A stretch of DNA of 64,000 bases from Aphanomyces cochlioides. Its lineage: Eukaryota > Oomycota > Saprolegniomycetes > Saprolegniales > Verrucalvaceae. A program made the position numbers and the translations under genes. How positions within the stretch are numbered: the stretch's first letter is position 1; each line of letters starts with the position of its first letter. This document shows positions 31,680-43,081 of this stretch, piece after piece. The stretch covers positions 806,001-870,000 of the forward strand of contig JAHQRK010000022.1 of assembly GCA_019828595.1 (NCBI GenBank), in the 5' to 3' direction. A model generated the notes under the pieces. The model made no database searches, was not told where the DNA came from, and was given only the letters and a program-made list of their open reading frames with translations.

Positions 31680-31805
31680 AGGAAGAACAGATCTCCCGAT
31701 CCAACCAAAGCCAGCGTTTGTATCTTCATTCCTGACGAAGGAGAAAAAATAGCGCCACCGTCAAGTAGGTATAGCTGAGCTATATTAGCTCTACTCTCTG
31801 CTGCC
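31680..31805. repeat. degraded copy of the 7380-7740 flank of MFS copy A
   Basis: Blocks CCCGATCCAACCAAAGCCAGCG, GTTTGTATCTTCATT, GCGCCACCG.CAAGTAG and GAGCTATAT.AGCTCTACTCT match 7380-7430 and 7690-7735 with the middle deleted (the first block is quoted in two parts of the alignment). Confidence 0.6.
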
Positions 31806-31954
31806 TTTAAATTAGGGTGCGCCGTGGCACACTACGTATTGTATTTACAATACAAAGGTTACGTACGTATCGTGTTGTTCTGCAAATTTCCACAGTACAA
31901 TGGAGTACAAAGATATATTTTGATGCCGTTTGAGGTGAAGAGTCACTTGAGCAA

Positions 31955-32545
31955 ATGGATCGGCACGTCATTAAGACAGGAAAAGGCAAAACAAGACTTG
32001 TTAATTGCAAGTACTGCAATCACCCACTACCGAACACCACGTCGCTATGGGCATCACACCTGAATCGATGTGATTGCAGCTTCGAGCCTAAACGTCATCG
32101 AGTAGCCGTCGCGAAACTTGATCGCGGAACCAATTCTCTCCTCGTGGAGTCTCGTGGCGTCAGCAAGTGTGAGAAATGGCAAACCCGACTGGATCGACCA
32201 TTTGCCCGACAAAGAAAAGCTGCATCTAGACAAAGCATTTGCTGACATTTTCTATTCTACTGGCGTGTGCTGATAGCCCATCTTTTGCAAAATTCATACA
32301 GCTTATTATTAGACCTGCATACAAGCCACCTTCAGGAAAAGTCGTCGCTAACTCTTTGTTAGACAGTGCCCACCGTGAGATGCAAACAAGTGTGGCAGCA
32401 TTCATAAACGACCAACCCATTGTGAGCATCGTGTCCAATGGTTGGACCTCAATGCCAAATGATCACATGGTGAATTTTGTCGCTGTGTTTCCTCAAGCAT
32501 TTGCCAAGCCAATTTTTCTTACAGTTACTTCGAACTGGCCCTATA
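31955..32545 (+). pseudogene. hAT transposase, N-terminal half
   Basis: From ATG 31955: a BED-type zinc finger (CKYCNHPL ... WASHLNRC), then DKEKLHLDKAFADIFYSTG, KFIQLIIRPAYKPPSGKVVA and FINDQPIVSIVSNGWTSMPN ending AFAKPIFLTVTSN. The latter is the DUF659-type beginning of the hAT catalytic core. At least two frameshifts (near 32180 and 32265). The gene stops abruptly at 32545 where a GGGCCCGTCTGG element end begins. The missing C-terminal half is found at 43457-44689. hAT transposases cut and paste elements with 8-bp target duplications. Confidence 0.75.
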
Positions 32546-32816
32546 GGGCCCGTCTGGATACCAAATAAAAAATATTGTGAAAATTCGTTATGTGATATTT
32601 TGAATTTTGGTCAAAATAATACAAACCACGTATTATTGAAGACCGCTTACGCTTTGGCGCAGTCTCCTGAGGACTAACAAATACAGAGCGATTTTATATG
32701 TATAGATGATATTGGCGATACGACACATTCATCCGACATTCGTTTCATTGGCTATTATTCTATGATCTATGAGTGCACTAAAACTATCCACTCGTACACA
32801 AGACACACGACTTGAA

Positions 32817-34273
32817 TTACAATGAGCCATCCCTCTTACGCTTGCGAACTTCCTTTAGTAGGCTGGTGTAAGTGTTAGTATGGCCGGCAAAGGCATTTGC
32901 AAAGAGATCGAAGCTCTGAAACTTCGAAAACGCTGCAGCAATGGTCTGACGCTCTGAGTACTTCTTTCGGTCCATTTTGACCATCACCTTGGTAAAATCC
33001 TTCAACGCACAAGGCCTGCCACATTCAAGGTCTGCATAGAACCACTGTTGCCATGCTTCCTTTGCCGACCGCGCTGTTGGTATGGTCTTTGGTACAACGT
33101 ACGACATCAGAGTACTTTGCTTAGTGACTGGCGGTGATGACTTTTGTGCAGGAAGAACGGCTTGCTCATTGAGCAACTTGACAACAAACTCGGCGATTGC
33201 TTCCGCTGTCACGGGACAGGTGTTTTCGGAGGATATCACCAAGCTTGTAGACTTTGGTCGACTGAGGAGGTTTCGTGGATCGACTTTATCGCTCAAATTC
33301 TTGGTGACAAGATAGATACTCACACATTGTCTTGGCATCGCCCCAGCGACACTAAGCCATAAGTTCTCGAAAGTTGAATCGTCTCTCACGAGACTCAAAC
33401 ACACGATAGAAGCTCCCCCCTCTCCTCATGCTGTGTAAGGTGATATTGGCCAACAAATCGGGACACCGCTCCTCGATATCGTAAAGCTGGCGTCTCAAAT
33501 AGTTCTGCTCCATAGACTTGTCCCAGCAAACTTTGATTGCACCATAGTTCAGATTGATAATTTGAGGGAACACAAAAGCATTACCAGCAACATGATTTAT
33601 GCTTGACCGCACAGAGGATACATAGTCTTGATGAAAGCCACAGACGTGCAAGCACGGATACGACAATTCATCGAAAAGATTGTAGATTTGGCACTCCTTC
33701 TCCACACTCGCTTTTTTGTGCCATCTCAGCCGTACAGCAACATACGACCCGTTCTCGGACTCTAGTCGCGACAAATCGCACCATTTCAATGCAAGAACTT
33801 CACTGATGCGAAAGCATCCCAAATAGCAAACTGAGAACAAAAAGCGAAACATTGCGCCAAGAAATGGGTTCAAGGCTCCAAAGCAATTCATCAGCACAGA
33901 GAGTTCGTGTATAGTGAGAGGGTGCGCTTTTTTTTTCGTCCTCGAGATTGTGTAGCCTATTGTATTTCTGCAGACCCACCACATAATGTTAAGTTTCCAG
34001 AGCTTGTGCTGGATTTGGATCGACATTGTATTGCTTGAAATACGCCACCATTGCTGTTTTGGCACAATCAATCGTTCTGACCTTTCTCCCGAGTGAATGA
34101 AGATGATGGAGGAAGTCGGTGCATTCGTTGCTTGTAGCGGTGAGAGGGTCCATTCCTTGGTTAGCTTCATTCAAGTAGTCCAAGAATTGATGCTGGTACG
34201 TTCTGTACGTGCGCCGCGTAGACGCGCCGAGAAACGACTCCTGAATGTCTTGCTTTGTAGGGCCAGCGTCCAT
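32817..34273 (-). pseudogene. Crypton tyrosine recombinase with GCR1-type C-terminal domain
   Basis: On the minus strand from ATG 34273: a SAM-like core-binding domain (STRRTYRTYQHQFLDYLNEA, CTDFLHHLHSLGRK), frame changes near 33990 and at a run of nine A (33928-33936), then the catalytic domain with CYLGCFRISEVLALKW (first Arg), LHSMRRGGSFYRV (H-x-x-R) and a later Tyr (VSIYLV). The last ~110 residues (AWQQWFYADLECGRPCALKDF, YSERQTIAAAF, LLKEVRKRKRD) fit the GCR1_C DNA-binding domain of Cryptons. These elements move as circles using a tyrosine recombinase and lack TIRs. At least three frame changes make this copy inactive. Confidence 0.75.
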
Positions 34274-34279
34274 TTCAAA

Positions 34280-35290
34280 ACAAAAGTGGTGACGACAACT
34301 TTGTAATATTGCCCAATGAAATCAAAGATATGTTCAATGTTAAGATATGTTGCTGCCGCGACAGCAAGAGCGACCAATGATTCTGTCAGATTTTGTTTTG
34401 CCCAATTAAAAAACAGAAATATGTCGGTTGTCCAATCAGAATGCTGAAACTTGTCGGATATGTGTCGCGTGTATATATAATGTCAGTGATTTCCGTCCAA
34501 ATTTGCCAATTTCAGGCGATATTTTCAATCGCCTGGAAATCGTCCGGACAATATGATTGGCTAAAAATGATTTTACTATCAATTGATTGGCTGAAAACTG
34601 ACCTAAGTTTGTGAAATCTCAAGTCAACTCTATGACTCTGAACAACCTTCCACAGCGACCCCACCTCGAAGAGAACTCCACGTCATTCAGCTCTCCTCAC
34701 ATTGAGCGTACAACAAGTGGAGAGGCCTCTGGCCTCGCCAGCGCAGCGACGAAGCTTCGTCGATTTCGTGTACCATCCCGATCAAGAATGTCAAAATAAC
34801 CTTCTAAAATTGATATTTGTATTATATTTCGAAGGTCCGGCGATTTACCCGCGATTGATTCAACCAATCGCCGGAGGAAATTTTGAGTTGGAAGCACAAT
34901 ATATAACCTGTAAACAGACGACATTGGTTGACATGAAGTTGAACGCAAATCACATTCAAATCCCGCTTTCCCTCCTTGAGACTCGTGAGTGATATGTCTT
35001 GAACTCCAAAACCTTATTTGATTGAAGGGTTTAGAAGGTTTAGGTCATTGGTCGATTTTTTGTCTTTTTTTATGGGATTCTGTTGTTTCCTCAAAGTCTT
35101 TTTTTATTTTGTTGGATTCTTTGATTGGCTCTATGTCCTTTTTATTTTCATTAATATCTTTGATTACTCCAAGTCATTTTTTGTTTTATCGGATTGTTTG
35201 ATTGGCTTCATGTCTTTTTCTGAATACGGGTCTAAAAGTGGATATTTATATCCTGCTAAAATGTATATTTGTTCTTACCCATGATAAAAT
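34280..35290. other. AT-rich stretch without a recognisable gene
   Basis: Contains CCAATCAGA/CCAATTGATTGGC-type repeats and T-rich sequence (35040-35220). The 34702-34992 frames have no motif. Confidence 0.45.
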
Positions 35291-35291
35291 A

Positions 35292-35951
35292 TACTACTCT
35301 GGTCCGAAATAATTGCTACACTGTTTTATCTTGATTTCAGTATGTCCGGATATGAGGATATATGGATTTTTGTATATGACCTCAAAACATAATATAAACT
35401 TCCACAGGATGTCCAATATTTTTATTCAAACAACACCGATGTCCCGACAACACAGGTCTCTCTGTGTTCATCTTGCTTGCCCAGAACAGAAATAGCGAAG
35501 TCTAAAGTCAGTATTATGTCAGTTATGTTATAGCGCATGTCAGATGTAGCAATTGGCGGCTCTCATCGCGAGAGCGCTGTGTTTGACAGTCATCTCTAGG
35601 TTTGATAGGTCCCAGCCTTCTGACGACCTGCAACCAGGCTATACACCAAGAACCAGCAGTGTTGCTATGTCAACACCATCTATCTTTGATGCTAAATCTA
35701 GTTATGTGACTAAATTGGGCTCAATTCCTACAGTGAACCCACAGCGAAAAAAAGAGATCTATCCGCCTGGTCGGTCAACTTTGACACACCATATCTCGCC
35801 GACGGAGATGGATTGTAGTTTCCACAAATTGACCAATCAAAGAGGAGATCCTAAGCTGTCTACTGAGCCAATCATCGTTGAATATGTCGATGATTTTTGA
35901 AAAAAATTCTGCAGAGAATGTAACTGTAGCAATTATTTCGGACCAGTAGTA
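35292..35951. mobile_element. MITE-like element, ~25-bp TIRs (family member 2)
   Basis: Left TACTACTCTGGTCCGAAATAATTGCTAC (28 bp; first 20 TACTACTCTGGTCCGAAATA) and the right end in reverse TACTACTGGTCCGAAATAAT match but for two bases. The ends match the element at 11842-12516. Inside is a block related to that copy but no transposase. Confidence 0.68.
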
Positions 35952-36957
35952 TTTTGTTTCCACAGCTGAACTATTAAAATTAATATTTTCGATGTCGACA
36001 CCAAAGAGAACCACAGGCGCAGGCATACAAAAAACCGAAGGGCACAAGTAGCAAAGCAGCAAAGCGTATAGTAGAATAAACCTCACAAACTTGACTTCTG
36101 TACGACAGCTCTGTAAGCTCGATTATCACCCTTCAAGGAATGTAAAGACACTGGTGTTAGATTATTGCTTTTAGCAACCTATCACAACCTCCAGTGCAAT
36201 CACAAACAGTGAATTTAACGAGAACAGCTCTAATAACGTAAGTCTACAGTACTAGTCGCGTGTGGAAAATCACGAGTTTCCACCGGCCGGACGCACCAGC
36301 AGCTTGCGGGTGCACCAAAATCCAAATGAGATCAGATGGCTGTGCTGACTCCTGCTCAAACAATATAGCTATTTTAAAAATTAGTTCAATGGTTATTTAG
36401 TCCGACTATTACTTCGATAAAGTAAATTAAATAGAATAGTAAACTTTTTTCGATTGAGTTAACTATTTAATCTTGACAACACTTGATAAAGTAAATTTTG
36501 AATTTAATTAAGCGAGTGGGACAGACAAGATGACAACAGGACCCGACAAGCACCACCCAAATCTTCACCCTGACGCAGTCATGAGACTGCGAATATTGTG
36601 GTTTTAATAAAAAACTGGAGTCGTGCGGAAATTTTTTTGACGCAAGCAAATTGACGCAACAATCGACGCATACAAATTTCAAGTGAAAAGAAATTGAATG
36701 TTTCGAACATGTTTTCAAACATTTAAAACGTTTGAAATTACACTATTTAATGGTCACGATCGAGGGCAATATAAGAAAATGTTTGCGTAAACTTTTAATA
36801 GTGTATGCGTCAATTAATTGAAATATTTTCAAAACATCTCAAATTTCCAGTTTTGAACCAAAACGACAATAATATCACGATAATTAAAATTTCGGACTGT
36901 CTGGATTCGAAAATAAGATAATCATTGGGAATTTGTGTGGATTATACGATATTGGGG
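35952..36957. other. AT-rich, no recognisable gene
   Basis: Short frames only. TGGGG at 36953-36957 is the copia target duplication. Confidence 0.45.
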
Positions 36958-37137
36958 TGTTGAGGCTTGAGGAATGTAATCTCAACTTCCACATTCTAGA
37001 AAGCTCTCTAAACTATGAAATGACTTGCGTGCTGCATATTCCAGAAGACAAACAAACGACAAAGAAGACCACTGAATTCACACTAGGCCTAGCTTTCATT
37101 CTAACTGCATAATTCACTTTGCATTTTTCTCTCTAGA
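36958..37137 (+). repeat. copia 5' LTR
   Basis: 180 bp; three differences from the 3' LTR (one near the middle, two near the end). Confidence 0.9.
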
Positions 37138-37150
37138 GGTTATGAGCCCT
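37138..37150 (+). promoter_or_regulatory. copia primer binding site, anticodon-region type
   Basis: GGTTATGAGCCC directly follows the LTR. It matches, with one difference, the complement of the anticodon stem-loop of initiator-Met tRNA (GGTTATGGGCCC), as in Drosophila copia, where an internally cut half tRNA is the primer. It does not match the complement of a tRNA 3' end. Confidence 0.65.
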
Positions 37151-37456
37151 CTACCGCCGCCTCTATCGCCGCCGCTGTTGACCGAGCCTCCGACGCCCGA
37201 TCAACACCCGTCCGCCGCCAAGCCGTTACACCCGCGCCCCGAGACGCCGCGCCCCGCGTTTTTCCTGCCGTCGCCGCCCCGCCGAGCCCCAAGCCGAGCC
37301 TAAAGTCGCCGTAGCGTGCGCAGAAGACCTTCAACACTAGCAGCACTACAGATCCCTGCCTGGACTCCTATTGCGAGAACTCAGGTTAGTACACTGCGGA
37401 AAGGGCTGTAAGCTAGCTGTTGATTGGCTGAACTCCTTAGTAGAGTTTGCCGTTTT

Positions 37457-37846
37457 ATGAAGAACCCCGTCGAAGCCCTTGTCTCCAAGACCGATATCAC
37501 CCGGATGGGGAAGAAGCGCCAAGTCAAGTCGAAGACCTCAGCGACTCTCCGCACGCATTTTAGCCGCCTGAACCCGAAGACCACCGTCGACAAGATCCAC
37601 AAAGACATGATCGACGCCATCGAACGTGTGCAACGAATTTCGAAGGTTCTAGAAACTCGAATCGCCGAAGAATTTCCGGGGAACAAGAACCGACCCCTAG
37701 TGACCAACACTCGCGTCCCACTCAACCAAGTCAAGTACCACATTTCCAAGGCTCACGAGCTACTAAACAAGGAATTTTTGGAGGAAGTCGACTTCATTTA
37801 CAAGGAACGTCAGCTGCCAATTATTAAGTCTCGAGGTTACTTGTAA
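37457..37846 (+). CDS. extra small basic ORF upstream of copia gag
   Basis: Start ATG 37457, 129 residues, in the leader between the LTR and gag. Lys/Arg-rich (DITRMGKKRQVKSKTSATLR), with helices (VDKIHKDMIDAIERVQRISK, ISKAHELLNKEFLEEVDFIY). It is separated from the gag start at 37916 by 70 bp in another frame. No recognised domain. It may be an element-specific accessory protein, or a host fragment caught in the leader. GC-rich, Pro-rich sequence precedes it (37138-37380). Confidence 0.45.
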   Translation: MKNPVEALVSKTDITRMGKKRQVKSKTSATLRTHFSRLNPKTTVDKIHKDMIDAIERVQRISKVLETRIAEEFPGNKNRPLVTNTRVPLNQVKYHISKAHELLNKEFLEEVDFIYKERQLPIIKSRGYL

Positions 37847-37915
37847 ACAACTAATCAAGTTTTTAACCTCATTTTTGGCCAATCAAGTTCAAGAAATTTT
37901 ACTCTTACTTAAACT

Positions 37916-40100
37916 ATGGAATTTAAACATTTCGTCCATACGTTTAAAGGCGACAATTTTAGCCAATGGGAAACCCGCCTCATGGCCTATCTCGACTACA
38001 AGGAAGTCGAAGTTGTTAATAGAGATATTTAGCAAGCCCGTTTTCTGTACTTTCCGGACTCAAACTTCGATTGTACAATTTACTTCGAACTTCGCTTTAC
38101 AGACTTGACAGTCTGAAAACTGCTTGAAATTACTGAGTTGAGAGCACGGAGTCCGAAATCTACGCTTACCAATGAAAAGCTAGCAAAGGCATTAGGTTAC
38201 AAGTCTGTAAAGAGAGAAAGAGAGGAAAGAAATCAATTAGCGCAATGGGAAAGGCACAACAAAGCCAAATCTCATGGACAATGGATCTCGAGCTGGCCCT
38301 CCTGCGTGAGGTCACCCATATCGAGCCTCACGACGCTCTTTTTGAATCTGAACTTGTCCAGACAGTCGGCATCATTATATTCTTCCAAGTTGAATGTAAC
38401 CATGGGGATACCGTAGTTAGACGGTCGATTTGGACAGCCCTCCGGAGCAAATGCAGCCGAAGTCGCAGAGAGGTGGAAGATCTTCGGAGCAATATAGCAG
38501 CATGGTGCATTGGGAAAAAGAGAAAGTGTTCAGTTAACGTTAGCATACATGCTAAAGTTGAACTTCAGACGCTACAAACAACCATGTCAACTGTACGGGC
38601 TTGCTAAATGCAAATAAGTAGGATATCCTACTCGAGGGACAGGAGATGATTTCGAACGAAGAACGCAGCCCGGAATCCTCTCAGAATACTGACTTGCTAA
38701 ATGTCTCTATTAATGGACAACTCCCTTCAACTGCTGACGACTACCCCTCCAAGAATCGATTAGCGCGAGCTATCTTTCTCGCTGCTCTCGATGACTTACA
38801 TGTGCGCATGGTTGCTAACTGCTCCAATGCTGCCGATATAATGAAAGTACTCCGTGATCGTTATGGCAACAAAGTCTTCAATGGCCGTGGTCAACTGATC
38901 AATGCAGTAACTCATATACGCATACACCATAATGAGTCTGCACGAGCGTATTGCGACCGCTTCAAGATGGCCGTTGATGATGTCCTCAATGCGAACATTA
39001 AGATGGATGAGGAACTCATCGTCCACTTCTTCTTGGATGGTTTGGACTCTCGCTTCGAGACTTTTGTGCAATTGCAATCCCAGTTATTGCAAAACGCAGT
39101 CATTAACCACATGAGCCTGCCAAACCTATTTAGCGCATTGATCCAAGCTGGCACTCGAATGAAGTCCATTTCCAACGGTTCATCCTCTCTTCCTGTCGAA
39201 GAGACTGCTTTATCGATGCACCACAATCAACGTCGCAAGCCACTACGAAACGCATCTGAGCCATCATCCTCGAGTACTGGAACAGTGTGTGGTTATTGCA
39301 ACATTCCCAACCACACTGAAGCCACTTGTCGTCGAAAACAACGTGATCAGCGACAACAGACTGCTTCTCAGTCGAATCCACGTCGCGTGCAATTTAGTGC
39401 CCCTTCTTCGACTGCGCAAGCTTCCGAGACCACTACGCACACACGTCGTAATGCTCGTTCGTCCGTCAGCATGCTGACATTCGGAGCTCACTACACTCTC
39501 CATGCCTTTGAGGCCCATGTTTCGTCAACTGCATGGATTCTAGACTCTGGAGCATCGCATCACCTTTGCAACAATGCTTCATGGTATGAGGACCTCCGTC
39601 CTTTTGAGGGTTCAGTTAGAGCCGCCAATGGAAGCGACATGCCAGTTGCAGGCATCGGTTCAGTCTTGCTAGAGATGAACACACCTAATGGTTCTATTCC
39701 AGTCACTCTACAAGATGTTTTGCTCGTTCCGAAACTTCAATGCAACCTTTTCTCCTTGTCGAGAGTAACTGATCGAGGCTTCCACTCTCAGTTCCAGCGC
39801 AACGAGTGCTACATCACTCTTGATGATGTTGTATACGCTCAAGGCCACAAGCGCGATAACTTATACTATCTCAACATTGCAAATCCCTTGCCAACTCAAT
39901 CGCCTTCTACTCCACACGTTGGTTTGTCTATGACAACTTCCACTACTCCCAATCCTGCTGATCTTTGGCATGCTCGCCTTGGTCACATTAGTGTGAAGTA
40001 TACCTCTAAGACGTGTAAATACACTGATGGCATTGAGCTGACTGCAAACATGAGTTTTGCGAAAGCTGCCTTGCTGGGAAACAGTCTTGTTTACCCTTCC
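37916..40100 (+). pseudogene. copia Gag, protease and pre-integrase region
   Basis: Gag begins at ATG 37916 with EFKHFVHTFKGDNFSQWETR, and breaks at a TAG near 38030. About 38050-38640 does not read as Gag and may be an insertion or rearrangement. From 38646 the frame resumes: LARAIFLAALDDLHVRMV, ARAYCDRFKMAVDDVL, a CCHC knuckle CGYCNIPNHTEATC, the protease loop WILDSGASHHLCN and the pre-integrase motif LWHARLGHIS (about 39965). A frameshift near 40000-40130 separates it from the integrase. Gag forms the particle, the protease cuts the polyprotein. Confidence 0.85.
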
Positions 40101-40138
40101 CCAAGCGCTCTCTATCCACAACTGAGGAACCGTTTGCT

Positions 40139-41527
40139 TTGGTACACTCGGACATTTGTGGACCAATGCGTCATCCAGCACTTCGTGATCGATCTCGGTA
40201 TTTCATCACATTTACCGATGATTTTTCGCGTTATGGCTTTGTGTTCTTTCTCAAGAACAAGTCGGATGCTCTCCAAGCGTTCAAGGAGTTTACTGCCTAC
40301 TGCCGCACTCAGTTCGATCGACCGGTGCGATGCCTACGTTCCGACAATCGCGGTGAATACTTCTCAACTTTATTCTCCGAGTTCTTACTCGAGAATGGCA
40401 TCCAACACGATGCGACCGCTCCGCATACCCCGCAGCAAAATGGTGTCAGTGAACGCATGAATCGCACTCTTGTCGAATGTGCAAGATCAATGCTTCACTA
40501 CTGCAAAGCACCTTTGCGATTTTGGGCCGAAGCTGTGTCTCATGCCATGTACCTACGGAATCGGACATACTCAGCGTCCACTCCTGGTACGACACCCTTC
40601 GAGAAACACTGGAAGTCGAAGCCTGATCTTGGTAACTTGCGAATTTTCGGCTGTGAAGCTTATGCGCATGTGGAACCGCATCAACGCATCAAGTTTGCTT
40701 CCAAGACGATGCGTGCAATGTACCTTGGGCACGAACCTAACGTCAAAGGTTATCGTCTTTACACCTCAAGCCCAGAACGCATCATCGTCAGCCGTAATCT
40801 TGTCTTTAATGAAACCAAGAGTTTCTTTAATGAAGAACCTTCGACTGATGAGTCTCCTGTCTCTCAGTTCATTGATGAGATCGACGATGACGACGAGCCG
40901 TCTCTAAGTGATGAGACGATAGCACCAGCTCCAGCTCAACCGGCTTCAATCGCTGAGATTCCTACTACAACTGACGCACCTGCGATCATTCCAAAACGTT
41001 CGACTCGTATACGTCGCGGAAATCCTCGATACAATGTACATCCTGTACAAGTACCTCAGTCGACATCGGACGCACCTCCAAATGCACCGATATCTACAAT
41101 CGAGAGCACAACAATTCTTTCTGAAGCTGAGACTTCTGAAACTTGCGTCGAGACTCCTCCGCAACCTCCCGATGACTCCACGACTTCATGTGTTGAGCCT
41201 GTTCAACAGCAATTACCTGCCAAATCTCCAGCGGACATTCAACTACCGTCATCACCTCAATCAACTCCAATGTCTCGCATGGACACTCCTGCTGTCACTC
41301 CCGAATTTGTCCCCGTCATGACTCCTTCTACTGTTTTGACGGACTCTGCTTCATTCGACGAAAATGCACTTTGCGAACAGTTTGAGGCTTTGGCACTCAA
41401 TGATTTCAGCATCTTTCGACTTGATGAGGCAAACTCTGATGTTGATGAATATCAACTGAGCAAGCAATATCGACTTCTCGTTGCTTTCGCCTTGCAATCA
41501 ACCAGGCTGCCTTCGACAATTCGTTAA
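40139..41527 (+). pseudogene. copia integrase region
   Basis: Integrase core: VHSDICGPMRHPALRDRSRY (first D), RCLRSDNRGEYFSTLF (second D) and HTPQQNGVSERMNRTLVECA (E), followed by RIFGCEAYAHVEPHQRIKF and a GKGYRLY-like region. A ~190-residue Ser/Thr/Pro-rich linker follows, ending in a stop at 41525 after a frameshift. Integrase before RT is the mark of copia. Confidence 0.87.
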
Positions 41528-43077
41528 GCCCTTGCTTCACCAGAGCGAAACGAATGGATTAAGGCTACTGATGCCGAATATAATTCGTTGCTTGAACATA
41601 ACACTTGGACTCTGTGTGACCTGCCACCTGGCCGTAAACCCATCGGTTGTCGATGGATCTTTACGAAGAAGTACGCCGCTGATGGTACTTTGTCACGCTA
41701 TAAAGCACGCCTTGTTGCTCAAGGTTTTACTCAAGTTGCTGGCGTCGACTACACTGAAGTGTTTGTTCCCGTCATTCGCACTTCGAGCATTCGTTTTCTC
41801 TTTGCTCTTGCTGCGATGAAGTCCATGCACATGTGTCACATGGATGTACAAACTGCCTTTCTGAATGGAACGCTTCAAGAAACACTTTACATGAAGCAAA
41901 CTCCGGGATATGTTCAACCTGGCTCTGAACACCTTGTTTGCCGCTTGAACAAGAGTATTTAGGGGCTCAAGCAATCATCCCGTGAATGGAACTCTGCATT
42001 GGACTCATACTTCAAGTCGCTACGATTTACGCAACTGAAGACTGATCCATGCATTTACTTCCGTCGTACACAACAAGGTTTAGTTTTGGTGGGCGTATAT
42101 GTCGACGACTTCATCCTTTTGTCCACAAACACAACCTTAATGGACTCCACCAAGCGTGCATTATCATCTCGTTTTACCATGAAGGATTTGGGAACCTTAA
42201 CTTACTGCCTCGGCATCGAAGTTGAACGCCTAGAGGATGGTTCCAACCTTCTACACCAAAGTCGATACATCTCCGACATTCTTGCCAAGCATGGTCTTTC
42301 CGACTGCAATCCCGTCTCGACACCTCAGGACAGCCACACAACTCCTTTGTCCTCGTCAGCTCTTCACCCTCGTTACCATTTCGCAATGTGGTGGGCGAAC
42401 TGCTCTATCTCACGACGACGACACGTCCTGATATCGCTTTTACAGTTACATTGCTTTCACGGCACCTCAACAAGCCTGAAGACGAGCACCAGTATATCGC
42501 CAAGCGTGTTCTCGGCTACCTTCAAGGAACGAAAGACTATGGCATTTGCTATAACAAGCATGACTGCGCAGACTTCAACATTGAGCTATATGTCGATGCC
42601 GACTATGCCAATGACGTCTCCACTCGCAGATCCACCTCGGGATACCTTTTGTATCTCAATGGCTGTTTGATCTCGTGGAAATCCAAGCTGCAAAACATAG
42701 TTGCTTTGTCCACATCCGAAGCTGAATACATCTCCATGTCTTATGGACTCCAAGACGCTCTATGGCTGAAGTCGCTGCTTGAAGAACTTGAACTCCCAGT
42801 GAAGCTACCCATCATCGTTTATGAAGACAACCAAAGCACTATCAAGATGGCCGAGAATTCAGCTCTTCAACAACGAACCAAACACATTGATGTTCGACAT
42901 CATTTCATTCGAGACTTAGTCCGCGAACGCATCATCCAAATCCAATATTGCCCAACTAACACGATGCTTGCCGACATGCTTACCAAGGCTCTATCGCGAT
43001 TAAAGTTTCAAGAACACCTATCGAACGTCAAGACCCCTCTCTCGCTCTACTATAATGAAGAAAGTTTCAATTAGGGG
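41528..43077 (+). pseudogene. copia reverse transcriptase and RNase H region
   Basis: RT: NTWTLCDLPPGRKPIGCRWI, RYKARLVAQGFTQVAGVDY, HMDVQTAFLNGTLQETLYM. An in-frame TAG at about 41960 replaces the Tyr of the usual K-x-x-YGLKQ motif. Then TDPCIYFRRTQQGLVLVGVY VDDF (the DD pair) and a frameshift near 42370. RNase H follows: ELYVDADYANDVSTRRSTSG, LSTSEAEYISMSYGLQDALW and EDNQSTIKMAENSALQQRTK with HIDVRHHFIRD, stop at 43074. Two lesions at least. A polypurine tract follows directly. Confidence 0.88.
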
Positions 43078-43081
43078 GGAG
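43071..43081 (+). promoter_or_regulatory. copia polypurine tract
   Basis: TTAGGGGGGAG ends at the base before the 3' LTR; it overlaps the RNase H stop codon. Confidence 0.75.

Noticed and set aside
38796..39518. Minus-strand frames opposite copia gag
   Set aside because: Shadows of the gag frame.
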